Below are positions 25,807 to 35,323 of a stretch of DNA of 64,000 nt, in pieces. Each line of letters opens with the position of its first letter. The stretch's first letter is position 1. A program made the translations under genes and the position numbers. The notes below the pieces were generated by a model that saw nothing but the letters and a program-made list of their open reading frames with translations, did not search any database and was not told where the DNA came from. This DNA comes from Desulfonema magnum (GTDB taxonomy: Bacteria; Desulfobacterota; Desulfobacteria; Desulfobacterales; 4be13), in contig NZ_CP061800.1 of NCBI RefSeq assembly GCF_017377395.1, positions 7,859,001 to 7,923,000 on the forward strand, given 5' to 3'.

Positions 25807-27507
25807 ATGTTCAGCATACGAAAAATCGGCGTCATCGGACGTACCTACCGCCACCTCAACCGCTACAGCCAGATTCTGGCTGTGTTTCTCAAGTATGGCT
25901 TTGAAGACCTTATAGATCAGCTGAAGATAGATCAGTATATTGAAGCGGCCCTTGAGATGATTTCAAAAAAAAAACGGGCTGTCCGGGTTGAAAAGATGAC
26001 AAGGGCGGAAAGAGTCAGAATGGCGATTGAGGAGCTGGGACCTACCTATATAAAACTGGGTCAGATTCTTTCCACACGCTCGGATCTGATTCCCACAGAC
26101 TTCATCCAGGAACTTTATCAGCTTCAGGACCGGGTGCGGCCTTCCCCTTTTTATGAAATCAAAAAAATTCTTGAAACAGAATTTTATTCCCGTGTTGAAG
26201 ATGTATTTGATTTTTTTGATGAAACCCCCATTGCTTCCGCATCTATCGGACAGGTATATAAGGCATGCTTAAAAGACGGTGAGACCGTGGCCGTGAAAGT
26301 TCAGCGCCCGGGCATACGCAAAATTATAGAAGTTGATCTTGAAATCATGCTCCATTTGGCAACGCTTATGGAAAAAAATATTGATGAGATTGCCATTCAT
26401 TCTCCGGTTAAAATCATAGAGGAATTTGCCCGTCTGCTTGAAAAAGAAATTGACTACACTGTTGAAGCCACAAATATGGAGCGGTTTGCACGGCAATTTT
26501 TGGAAGATTCCACTGTTTATATTCCAAAACCCTTCCGGGACGCGACAACAGAGCGTGTTCTGACCATGGAATTTGTGGAAGGGATTAAAATATCCGACAT
26601 CACCCGGTTGCAGGCGGCCGGGCTGGACAGAAAGCAGATTAACCTCCGCGGGGCGAATTTTTTTCTGAAGCAGGTGTTTGATCATGGTTTTTTTCATGCG
26701 GATCCGCATCCGGGTAATATTTATGTGCTTCCTGACAATGTCATATGCTTGTTTGATTTCGGGATGGTGGGTTCGGTTGATCAGCATACCCGGGAAAATT
26801 TTGTTGATCTGCTCGACAGCGTGGTGCATCAGAATGAGATGAAGGCAACCCAGATGCTTCTTAAACTCACCACCTGGGATGATGAACCGGATCTCCGTTT
26901 GCTTGAAAGACAAGTTTCTGAGTTCATGGGGAATCACCTTTTCAAACCCTTGAAAGACATTAAAATTGGCAAACTCATGCAAGATATGCTTGAACTGGCG
27001 TCTTGCCATGGTCTCAGACTGCCGCCGGATATTTTCCTGATGATGAAGGCATTTGGCACAATAGAGGGCATTTCACTGCTTCTTGATCCGGATTTCAATA
27101 TGGCTGTGCAGGTGGCACCGTTCATTAAGCGGGTGAAAATTGCAAGATTTTCTCCCCAGCGGATCACAGATGATATGACCGAGCTTTTGTGGGAATTACT
27201 ACAATTTGTGCAGCAATTCCCAAAAGACACGCTTGAAATTACCCGTCTGATCCGGCAAAAAAAATTATCTGTCAAACTTGAACACCAGGGGCTTGAAAAC
27301 GTGCTTGCCACCCATGAGCATATCAGCAGCAAGATTTCATTTTCAATCATCATTGCCGCGCTGATCATCGGGTCGGCCATGATTGTCATTGCCAAGGTTC
27401 CGCCGCTATTTTTCGGGATTTCCCTGGTCGGCATCATTTTGTTTTCCGCGGCCGCGATTATGGGGATATGGCTGTTGGCGGCGATTTTCAAAAAAGGGGG
27501 GTTATAA
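25807..27507 (+). CDS. ABC1/UbiB family atypical kinase
   Basis: This 566-residue membrane-associated protein matches the UbiB/ADCK family. Motifs include YIKLGQILSTR (the KxGQ element) near residue 80, ASIGQVYKA, AVKVQRP with the ATP-site lysine, HADPHPGN near 300 and FDFGMVG. The last 60 residues form two hydrophobic helices. In other bacteria UbiB supports isoprenoid quinone synthesis or lipid homeostasis; in a menaquinone-type anaerobe the exact role is open. It is a single gene. Confidence 0.93.
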   Translation: MFSIRKIGVIGRTYRHLNRYSQILAVFLKYGFEDLIDQLKIDQYIEAALEMISKKKRAVRVEKMTRAERVRMAIEELGPTYIKLGQILSTRSDLIPTDFIQELYQLQDRVRPSPFYEIKKILETEFYSRVEDVFDFFDETPIASASIGQVYKACLKDGETVAVKVQRPGIRKIIEVDLEIMLHLATLMEKNIDEIAIHSPVKIIEEFARLLEKEIDYTVEATNMERFARQFLEDSTVYIPKPFRDATTERVLTMEFVEGIKISDITRLQAAGLDRKQINLRGANFFLKQVFDHGFFHADPHPGNIYVLPDNVICLFDFGMVGSVDQHTRENFVDLLDSVVHQNEMKATQMLLKLTTWDDEPDLRLLERQVSEFMGNHLFKPLKDIKIGKLMQDMLELASCHGLRLPPDIFLMMKAFGTIEGISLLLDPDFNMAVQVAPFIKRVKIARFSPQRITDDMTELLWELLQFVQQFPKDTLEITRLIRQKKLSVKLEHQGLENVLATHEHISSKISFSIIIAALIIGSAMIVIAKVPPLFFGISLVGIILFSAAAIMGIWLLAAIFKKGGL

Positions 27508-27748
27508 AACAGGGAAGCCTGATATGCTCAGGACAGATGGAAAAATATTTAGCCATCTCGTTCCCACGCTTCGCGTGGGAATGCAGCGCGGACGCTTCGC
27601 GTCCTGATTCTGTCTGCTGTTTTGGACGCGAAGCGTCCCGGAGACATTATTTTTTATAAAAAGTTGTAGCGGAGGGGGGAAGAAACCCGGCTTTTTCCCC
27701 GAATGAGGCCCTTCCCATGCAGGAAGACCCGGGTTTCTTTTACTTATT
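27508..27748. repeat. Gap with several palindromes
   Basis: TTCCCACGCTTCGCGTGGGAA near 27561 and the pair GGACGCTTCGCGTCC / GGACGCGAAGCGTCC (about 27590-27640) are followed by an AGAAACCCGG hairpin at 27681-27738. These lie between convergent genes and may act as terminators. No gene is seen. Confidence 0.7.
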
Positions 27749-28063
27749 TCATTGGCGTTCTGTAATTGCGATTTCCACATAACCGTTCCTTATTTTTAAC
27801 ACATCAAAGTAATACGGCTCTCCATTATATTCGTACTGCCTTCTTGCACCTGATGTTATATTTTCCAGCCGGCTGATTCTCAAGTTGGGAAGTATGACCT
27901 TCAAGTCGGCGAACGGAGGATGAGTCTCTAAAAGTTTTACCGTAGCCTGCTTTGATAAAATCTTGATGACATCTCCTTCCCAGAGAAATATCCTTTCTGG
28001 TTTTTCTATGTTCTTCTCAGTTGATCTGATATGCCCGATCTCTTTCTCAGGCTTTGTTTTCAA
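27749..28063 (-). CDS. Hypothetical protein coupled to a coiled-coil membrane protein
   Basis: This 104-residue protein is charged at the N-terminus and has a beta-rich C-terminal half (ATVKLLETHPPFADLKVILP, then YYFDVLKIRNGYVEIAI). I do not recognise the family. Its ATG overlaps the stop of the upstream gene by 4 bp, so it is probably made together with that membrane protein. Confidence 0.65.
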   Translation of the reverse strand: MKTKPEKEIGHIRSTEKNIEKPERIFLWEGDVIKILSKQATVKLLETHPPFADLKVILPNLRISRLENITSGARRQYEYNGEPYYFDVLKIRNGYVEIAITERQ

Positions 28064-28599
28064 ACTTTTAGGAGGATTTTTTTTTTATTAGCTCTTTCAG
28101 CCAATCTTTCATCCGTGCTTCTCCGACTTTTTCTCTTATCGCTGTTTATCTGCTCATTCAATAATTTTTCCAGCATTTTTTTTATTTCATTTGTTTTGTC
28201 TAATAGTTCTTTTATCTGATCATTATGTAAATGTTCAAAAGCGATCTGCATGTCTTTTATCTTTTCTATTTCCTTTATTACCTGATCGTTATATAATTCG
28301 TTCAGAGCTTTTTGTACCTCTTTTATTCTCTCTATATCCTTTGCTATATTGTAGTCATCTGAAAAGTTATTGTTATTTGGAACACCGGAGGCGTTATTGT
28401 TATCTGAAACACCGGAGGCGTTATTGTTATCTGAAACACCGGAGGCGTTATTGTTATCTGAAACACCGGAGGTGTTATTGTTACCTGGAACACCGGAGGC
28501 GTTATTGTTATCTGTAAAAAAATATGATATAAAAAAAAAGATGATTAATGTGGCTGAAACGCTTATGACTACCAGAAGTATGTTACTTTTATTTATCAT
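28060..28599 (-). CDS. Membrane-anchored protein with DNNNASGV repeats and coiled coil
   Basis: The ATG at 28599 (MINKSNILLV) has an AAGGAGG site; the open frame reaches 28647 but the extension has none. The 179-residue product has one N-terminal transmembrane helix and then about five tandem nine-residue repeats of the DNNNASGVS type (27-bp DNA repeats, 28370-28505). A long helical, probably coiled-coil region follows (IERIKEVQKALNEL). The low-complexity part is likely a flexible linker outside the cytoplasm. Function unknown. Confidence 0.75.
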   Translation of the reverse strand: MINKSNILLVVISVSATLIIFFFISYFFTDNNNASGVPGNNNTSGVSDNNNASGVSDNNNASGVSDNNNASGVPNNNNFSDDYNIAKDIERIKEVQKALNELYNDQVIKEIEKIKDMQIAFEHLHNDQIKELLDKTNEIKKMLEKLLNEQINSDKRKSRRSTDERLAERANKKKILLKV

Positions 28600-28683
28600 T
28601 TGAAAACCTCCTTTACGAATTTCATCAGATATGCCAAAGATGTTCAATAATGTGATAATTGCCTGATGAGACAGGAATGGCTA

Positions 28684-29403
28684 TTAGTCATAATAATTCC
28701 GCCAGGTTCCCACTTCCCCCATCTCCCTCAGCCATTCCCGCAACAGTTCTGTTTTTTCGATTTTCACCGATCCCACAGCAATAATCCGTCCTCTTCGTGT
28801 CTCAATCATGCGAAGGTTGATGTCAATAAAATCCCGGGACTCTGTGACAACGCCGGTTTCAATCACATCAACACGATAGATTCTGCCCAGTGTTCTCGCG
28901 AGTCTCTGATCAATCACAAGGTGAGAATCAAAATTTTCAGGATGTAACTCTCTCAGAACATTTCCAAGCAAAAACCGCTCCACAATATTGAAATTATCCG
29001 CAATAACCGGTTGCAGAAAAGAGAAAGTCAGGGCTTTTTCTGTAATATAGTTGTGCATTCGGGTGACATTGCGCCGGTCAATATCTGAAATCTCCAGAAA
29101 CCCCAGCCTGTGTTTTCCAAAGAAATGCCTTCGGTATCCCGGCTTGAGAGTTGCGGTCATTTGCTTCACAGCGTCTAAAATTTTTCGGTCGAATTGCACC
29201 TCAATCGTATGTTCCAAATCGCCTTCGGTCATTTGTTTCTCAACGATGCTGAGATTTCTTTTATCATAATAATTCAGAGGCGTTTCCATAGTATCTCTCA
29301 CCGGAGGCGGACACCCCGTGAGCGTTACTGCAAAAAAAATAGCGACAATGATGACGAAATAAGGAAATGGCTTGAATGAGGGAGACATGAAAAAGAGATT
29401 CAT
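28684..29403 (-). CDS. Lipoprotein, FlgO/CsgG-like
   Basis: This 239-residue protein has a signal peptide ending in a lipobox (VTLTGC near residue 31). The mature part contains QRLARTLGRIYRVDVIETGV and INLRMIETRRGRIIAVGSV, resembling the FlgO/CsgG-like fold found in outer-membrane-associated lipoproteins. A role in envelope or surface-structure assembly is plausible, not shown. It lies 84 bp upstream of the coiled-coil gene on the same strand. No good ribosome site was seen; ATG codons at 29403 and 29388 are both possible. Confidence 0.7.
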   Translation of the reverse strand: MNLFFMSPSFKPFPYFVIIVAIFFAVTLTGCPPPVRDTMETPLNYYDKRNLSIVEKQMTEGDLEHTIEVQFDRKILDAVKQMTATLKPGYRRHFFGKHRLGFLEISDIDRRNVTRMHNYITEKALTFSFLQPVIADNFNIVERFLLGNVLRELHPENFDSHLVIDQRLARTLGRIYRVDVIETGVVTESRDFIDINLRMIETRRGRIIAVGSVKIEKTELLREWLREMGEVGTWRNYYD

Positions 29404-29703
29404 TTTATTTTTTTTAGGTGTTAGGTGTTAAGGTGTTAAGGTGTTAAGGTGTTAGGTGTTAAGGTGTTAAGGTGTTAAGGTGTCAGGTGTCAGGTGCTAG
29501 CTGTAACATATTTGGAACTTAGGTAGTCAGAAAGAACGCATTGTCCCAGTTTTAATGTCCGACTTTCAGGCAGTCTGTAAATGACAGCTTTGTTGAGATA
29601 ATGAGTTTTTTCCAAGTACCTTACGGTGTTGTTTCTCTTACTTAACACCTAACACCTAACACCTAACACTTTAACACCTAACACCTTAACACCTAACACC
29701 TTT
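29404..29703. repeat. Facing GTGTTAGG minisatellite tracts
   Basis: A GTGTTAAGGTGTTAAGG tract at about 29415-29495 and its inverse, CCTAACACCTAACACC, at about 29643-29700 flank 150 bp of unique sequence, so the whole gap forms a large inverted repeat. No gene is seen. Confidence 0.8.
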
Positions 29704-30555
29704 CTAAAATATAAACCTGTAACCCACAAACACCGCATTGTTGGACTTCTCCCAATTATTATCCTCGTCATCCTCATCCTCAAACTGAGCCTGAAGGTAT
29801 CTGAAACCAACTGAAATAATGCCTTTTTTCTGCCCCAAAACATATAAGCCGAAACTGGTTTTTATCTCTGTGTATTCATTCAGTTTGTCAAAGCAGAGCT
29901 GGCTGGGAGCGATACATATCTCCCCTGAAATTTCAAAATCAAAAGGAACACCATAATAAAAAAAATCAACTTCAGGAATATCATATACCGCGGAAAAAAG
30001 AAAACCGACAGCCCCCAAATCATCCTGTTTTCGTCCTTCTTCAGCGGTTCCCCACATCCCCTTAAAGCCCATCCCGAGGTTGACCCTCTCAATTAATTCT
30101 CTGTTTCCCAATGCAAAGCTGGCATTGATTATTTTATAGTTTTCATCACTGTAAAGCGCGCCAATTCCCACGGAGGTTAAAAAATTGTTTTCATTTTCCT
30201 CCCAGGTATGCCCGAGAATAAATTCCGCTTCTGACTGATTCGCATTCAGCTCAAAGAAAAAAGGATACGCATTTGTGTAAACATAGTCATACTGAGTGGG
30301 TCTCCGCAAAGAAGCCGGATATGAATCCCGTCGGATTTTTCGTTTTTCTCTTTCATACCTTTGCTTTTTATACAAAAAATCTTCTCGTTTTTCTGCCTCA
30401 TCCTTCGGTTTATCATACAAAGGAGACTGTCTCAAATCCGGTTCCACTGTATCCGTGAGCTGTTCTTCACTAGGTTCAAAGTAATAATCCTTTTGTGCAA
30501 AAGCGTTACCTGACATTGTTAGCAAAATAAAGACAATGAATATTATTCTTTTCAT
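29704..30555 (-). CDS. Outer-membrane beta-barrel protein, YfaZ-like
   Basis: The ATG at 30555 gives MKRIIFIVFILLTMSG with a signal peptide cut after NAFAQ. A charged segment (EKREDFLYKKQRYEREKRK) is followed by alternating beta strands and a terminal Phe (GYRFIF), the usual barrel-insertion signal. The strand pattern, about 280 residues, resembles YfaZ-type outer-membrane proteins. The frame extends eight codons upstream through a TTG codon, which I consider less likely. Confidence 0.7.
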   Translation of the reverse strand: MKRIIFIVFILLTMSGNAFAQKDYYFEPSEEQLTDTVEPDLRQSPLYDKPKDEAEKREDFLYKKQRYEREKRKIRRDSYPASLRRPTQYDYVYTNAYPFFFELNANQSEAEFILGHTWEENENNFLTSVGIGALYSDENYKIINASFALGNRELIERVNLGMGFKGMWGTAEEGRKQDDLGAVGFLFSAVYDIPEVDFFYYGVPFDFEISGEICIAPSQLCFDKLNEYTEIKTSFGLYVLGQKKGIISVGFRYLQAQFEDEDDEDNNWEKSNNAVFVGYRFIF

Positions 30556-30615
30556 ATCTGCCACGTTTCCTTTTCCCAATAATTAAAGCTGAACCATGCT
30601 TGGAAAATTTCAAGT

Positions 30616-30763
30616 AAGTACCAGACCATAAGTTTTTTTGATATTTGTCCGATAAAGAAACCCGGGTTTTTTCCCAGTATGATCCTCTCTTCTTCTCAGG
30701 AAAAAGCCGGGTTTTTCCTCCGTTCCCAGGAAAAGATATATAAAAACTTTTGCTCAGGTACTT
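30616..30763. mobile_element. AAGTACC-ended palindromic element, copy B
   Basis: The ends AAGTACCAGACCATAAG (30616) and CAGGTACTT (ending 30763) enclose the AGAAACCCGGGTTTTTT hairpin at 30656-30715. The layout matches 25645-25786. Confidence 0.65.
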
Positions 30764-30988
30764 ATTTCCCCATGCTTTCCCAATTCATCAGGAACGCCGG
30801 ACAAATACCCCAAGTCGTTTTCACAGTGCGTTTTAGTGTACTTTTGCCTTCACCCGGGGGAGCAATCTTCCGGGTTTTTGATCACCCAACCTACAACAAA
30901 ATCGAAAAACTGTAAACCCTTTTTTAGCTTCAACAAAGAATGTCCTCTGCCTCTGTAGTCATACGAACTGACGAGCAGGACAGTACGG
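30764..30988. other. Gap before the 187-bp array, no gene seen
   Basis: Short open frames here lack a ribosome site and family resemblance. I see nothing else identifiable. Confidence 0.5.
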
Positions 30989-33232
30989 GTGAAAAAAATG
31001 AAAACTTTGCTTTCAACAGAGGAAATATTCTGATAAGGCGTTTTTCAAAAATGAACGTATTATCGGTTCGGTTCGTAGTTCCGCCTTTAGGCGGTGCCGC
31101 ACCGCCTAAAGGCGGAACTACGAACAGAAAAAATGCGCAGAGATGTTCTTTTCTGAAAATCGCCTAAGAAAACAGGTGAAAAAAATGAAAACTTTGCTTT
31201 CAACAGAGGAAATATTCTGATAAGGCGTTTTTCAAAAATGAACGTATTATCGGTTCGGTTCGTAGTTCCGCCTTTAGGCGGTGCCGCACCGCCTAAAGGC
31301 GGAACTACGAACAGAAAAAATGCGCAGAGATGTTCTTTTCTGAAAATCGCCTAAGAAAACAGGTGAAAAAAATGAAAACTTTGCTTTCAACAGAGGAAAT
31401 ATTCTGATAAGGCGTTTTTCAAAAATGAACGTATTATCGGTTCGGTTCGTAGTTCCGCCTTTAGGCGGTGCCGCACCGCCTAAAGGCGGAACTACGAACA
31501 GAAAAAATGCGCAGAGATGTTCTTTTCTGAAAATCGCCTAAGAAAACAGGTGAAAAAAATGAAAACTTTGCTTTCAACAGAGGAAATATTCTGATAAGGC
31601 GTTTTTCAAAAATAAACGTATTATCGGTTCGGTTCGTAGTTCCGCCTTTAGGCGGTGCCGCACCGCCTAAAGGCTGAACTACGAACAGAAAAAATGCGCA
31701 GAGATGTTCTTTTCTGAAAAATGCCTAAGAAAACAGGTGAAAAAAATGAAAACTTTGCTTTCAACAGAGGAAATATTCTGATAAGGCGTTTTTCAAAAAT
31801 AAACGTATTATCGGTTCGGTTCGTAGTTCCGCCTTTAGGCGGTGCCGCACCGCCTAAAGGCGGAACTACGAACAGAAAAAATGCGCAGAGATGTTCTTTT
31901 CTGAAAATCGCCTAAGAAAACAGGTGAAAAAAATGAAAACTTTGCTTTCAACAGAGGAAATATTCTGATAAGGCGTTTTTCAAAAATAAACGTATTATCG
32001 GTTCGGTTCGTAGTTCCGCCTTTAGGCGGTGCCGCACCGCCTAAAGGCGGAACTACGAACCGAAAAAATGCGCAGAGATGTTCTTTTCTGAAAATCGCCT
32101 AAGAAAACAGGTGAAAAAAATGAAAACTTTGCTTTCAACAGAGGAAATATTCTGATAAGGCGTTTTTCAAAAATGAACGTATTATCGGTTCGGTTCGTAG
32201 TTCCGCCTTTAGGCGGTGCCGCACCGCCTAAAGGCTGAACTACGAACAGAAAAAATGCGCAGAGATGTTCTTTTCTGAAAATCGCCTAAGAAAACAGGTG
32301 AAAAAAATGAAAACTTTGCTTTCAACAGAGGAAATATTCTGATAAGGCGTTTTTCAAAAATAAACGTATTATCGGTTCGGTTCGTAGTTCCGCCTTTAGG
32401 CGGTGCCGCACCGCCTAAAGGCGGAACTACGAACAGAAAAAATGCGCAGAGATGTTCTTTTCTGAAAATCGCCTAAGAAAACAGGTGAAAAAAATGAAAA
32501 CTTTGCTTTCAACAGAGGAAATATTCTGATAAGGCGTTTTTCAAAAATGAACGTATTATCGGTTCGGTTCGTAGTTCCGCCTTTAGGCGGTGCCGCACCG
32601 CCTAAAGGCGGAACTACGAACAGAAAAAATGCGCAGAGATGTTCTTTTCTGAAAATCGCCTAAGAAAACAGGTGAAAAAAATGAAAACTTTGCTTTCAAC
32701 AGAGGGAATATTCTGATAAGGCGTTTTTCAAAAATGAACGTATTATCGGTTCGGTTCGTAGTTCCGCCTTTAGGCGGTGCCGCACCGCCTAAAGGCGGAA
32801 CTACGAACAGAAAGAATGCGCAGGTATGTTCTTTTCTGAAAATCGCCTAAGAAAACAGGTGAAAAAAATGAAAACTTTGCTTTCAACAGAGGAAATATTC
32901 TGATAAGGCGTTTTTCAAAAATGAACGTATTATCGGTTCGGTTCGTAGTTCCGCCTTTAGGCGGTGCCGCACCGCCTAAAGGCGGAACTACGAACAGAAA
33001 AAATGCGCAGAGATGTTCTTTTCTGAAAATCGCCTAAGAAAACAGGTGAAAAAAATGAAAACTTTGCTTTCAACAGAGGGAATATTCTGATAAGGCGTTT
33101 TTCAAAAATGAACGTATTATCGGTTCGGTTCGTAGTTCCGCCTTTAGGCGGTGCCGCACCGCCTAAAGGCGGAACTACGAACAGAAAGAATGCGCAGGTA
33201 TGTTCTTTTCTGAAAATTGCCTAAAAAACTTT
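30989..33232. repeat. Twelve tandem 187-bp units with a 53-bp palindrome
   Basis: Units begin at 30989, 31176, 31363, 31550, 31737, 31924, 32111, 32298, 32485, 32672, 32859 and 33046, exactly 187 bp apart, and are nearly identical. Each contains a palindrome with 26-bp arms around one central base (left arm starts TTCGTAGTTCCGCC). Units 4 and 7 carry one arm change (AAAGGCTGAAC). Because 187 is not a multiple of 3 and stops are frequent, the array is not coding. Units 10 and 12 share variants absent from 11, pointing to multi-unit duplication. Confidence 0.95.
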
Positions 33233-33258
33233 AAGGAAAAGTTTCCAAAGATAACAAG

Positions 33259-33774
33259 ATGGTTGTGAAACATGCTGAATTATCGCATATTGAATTTCAG
33301 GGCAATGCTGATATGATGACAAAAACGAAGAATTCCTCAGGCAAAGGATCCTCTGCTTATCCAAATTACCCTCGGGTCGCTGTGGGGGCGATTGTCTTTC
33401 ATCGGGGCAGGGTCCTGCTGGTGTGGCGGGGCAAACCGCCGGCACTGGGGGTATGGGCTGTTCCTGGCGGAAAAGTGGATCTGGGCGAAACGCTTCAGAA
33501 AGCAGCGGAACGGGAGATATTTGAAGAAACCGGGGTGGTCATACAAGCTCGGGAACCTGTTTTTACTTTTGACGTTATCGTTCGCGACGATAACGGGCAA
33601 GTTCAATTTCATTATGTGATTGTGGACCTGATAGCGGATTATGTGAGCGGAGACCCGCGGGCAGGGGATGACGCGCTTGACGCACGCTGGGTTTCATCCC
33701 ATGAGATAAAGCAGCTGAAGGTCAACGCAACCACACGGAAGTTGCTGAGGCAACAATTTGAGTTTGGGATATGA
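33259..33774 (+). CDS. Nudix hydrolase
   Basis: This 171-residue protein carries a complete Nudix box at residues 70-93 (GGKVDLGET, then REIFEETGV). These enzymes hydrolyse nucleoside diphosphates linked to another group. The VWRGKPPALGVWAVPGG context resembles ADP-ribose pyrophosphatase or MutT-like members, but substrate is not assignable. The first 35 residues are unlike the family, so ATGs at 33313 or 33316 are possible starts. It begins about 27 bp after the 187-bp array. Confidence 0.9.
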   Translation: MVVKHAELSHIEFQGNADMMTKTKNSSGKGSSAYPNYPRVAVGAIVFHRGRVLLVWRGKPPALGVWAVPGGKVDLGETLQKAAEREIFEETGVVIQAREPVFTFDVIVRDDNGQVQFHYVIVDLIADYVSGDPRAGDDALDARWVSSHEIKQLKVNATTRKLLRQQFEFGI

Positions 33775-34106
33775 TTTGTCCGGAGAGAGTCGTTAAGCTC
33801 TGCTTTGTGTGAAAAAAGCCGAGATAAGGCAGACAGATACGCACAAGGCAGAGCTTTGCACTCCTGTGACCAAATATTCAGCAGATCAGGAATTTTCAAG
33901 AAACACCCTGAAAGGGCGATTGATAACAGCCCCGGGGGAAGCCCAATGCTGTTGATTTAAGAAATTCCGGGCGGATCCGGAGTGCAAAAATTTTATTTTT
34001 GCACATGCGAAAAAGCATTTTTCGCACTCCGGAGAGAACACCGAAAAACCTGTTCAGCCTTGAGTCAACAGTATTGGGGGGAAGCCCCTGCGGGAATTGG
34101 GGGGCT
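33775..34106. repeat. Gap with CCGGAGTGC...GCACTCCGG inverted repeat
   Basis: Between 33975 and 34034 the words CCGGAGTGCAAAAA and TTTTTCGCACTCCGG face each other around a second small hairpin. Relatives lie near 52153, 54375 and 54813. No gene is visible. Confidence 0.65.
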
Positions 34107-35244
34107 TTAAGCCGGAAGAACTTTACTGTAAATATCAAGAATCTTCCCTCCCATCGCATCCATGGTATGATTGGCGCTGACAAATTGAAACGCGTTTTCC
34201 GCTCTTTGCTCTGACGCGTCAGGCGCTGTGATGGTGTTCAGAATTGCCTCGGCCAGCAAATTCGAGTTATCAGGAGGAACCAGAAGCCCTGTTTTCTCAT
34301 GAACAATGAGATCAGGAATGCCGCCTGCGTCCGTGCCAACTACGGGGCAGCGAGCGTACATGGCCTGCTGAACCGACTGCGCGGCTGCCTCATATTTTGA
34401 ACTGGCAAGCACATGACAGTCAAAAGCCCGAAAATATGGCCAGGGATTTTCCCGAAATCCCAAAAAATGAACCTTATCTCTGATTTTTTTTTCCTGAACC
34501 TGATCTTCCAGTGCCGAGAGAAATCCTCCCTTACCCACCAGAACAAGATGATAATCAGGCATCATATCTCCCCTCCTGAGCGGCGTGTTGCTGATTTTGG
34601 CAAACGCGTCTGTCAGAAAAGAGAGTCCTTTCTCATTGGATAACCGCCCCACAAAACCGACAAACCTTGTCTGCGGACTTACATTCAGTTCTGTTGCCAG
34701 ATTCTGCCTTGCCTCTTCGTGTTCAGGCAAATCTGAAGGAGGAAAAAAGCCGCTCGGTAATGAGAATATACGATTTTCTGAGACATCGAGGTCTCTGACC
34801 AACTGATGTTTTACAAAATTTGCGGACGTAAAAATATAACAGGTTAATTTTTTGTAGAGAATGCGATTATACCAGGAATTCCGGACCCGCGGTGTGCTGT
34901 GCCGGGATCGGATAACACAGGGGATTTCAAGCCCCCGGGCTGCTGTCAGCGCGACTTTGGTGTCTGTATTGCCGTGTGTGTTCAAAACATGGGGACGTAT
35001 TTTTTTAAGAAGAGAACGCACGCGAAAGAAATCTCTGAGCATTCCGAATTTGTCAAAAGAAATGTCACAGACTTCCCATCCTTCCTGGCTTGCCTTTTTG
35101 TAGAGCGGGGAATGCTTTGGCGCTGCAATGATGATATGATGGCCTTTTTCAGCCATCCAACGGGATTCGTTAAAAACCCGCATTTCCTGCCCCCCCCCAC
35201 TGACGGTGACTTTCTGTGTGTAATATTTTAAGATTTGATTTCAT
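34107..35244 (-). pseudogene. GT4 glycosyltransferase, frameshifted by a G9 tract (possibly phase-variable)
   Basis: The open frame 34107-35183 encodes 358 residues of a GT-B family 4 glycosyltransferase: FVGFVGRLSNEKGL, VLVGKGG and the C-terminal EAAAQSVQQAMYARCPVV nucleotide-sugar region. It lacks the family's N-terminus. An ATG at 35244 starts MKSNLKILHTESHRQW in another frame. If the run of nine G (minus strand, 35198-35190) were eight, the frames would join as WGGQEMRVFNESRW, exactly the expected motif. So the gene is off by one base: a mutation, an assembly error, or a slipped-strand switch. Probable role is surface polysaccharide assembly. Confidence 0.8.
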
Positions 35245-35323
35245 AAATAATGATCAAGAGTTGGCAACCACAACGAACGATGAAAGTTTTACAATTTTTC
35301 CTGACACCTGACACCTGACACTT

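Noticed and set aside
30940..31915. Small frames within the 187-bp units encoding GEKNENFAFNRG-type peptides
   Set aside because: The unit length is not a multiple of three, the frames stop in each unit, and they read through the palindrome.
30989..33232. Could the 187-bp array be a second CRISPR array
   Set aside because: The whole unit is conserved; there are no variable spacers.
675..33232. CGGTTCGTAG shared by one spacer and the 187-bp units, suggesting self-targeting
   Set aside because: Only ten bases match and the flanks differ.
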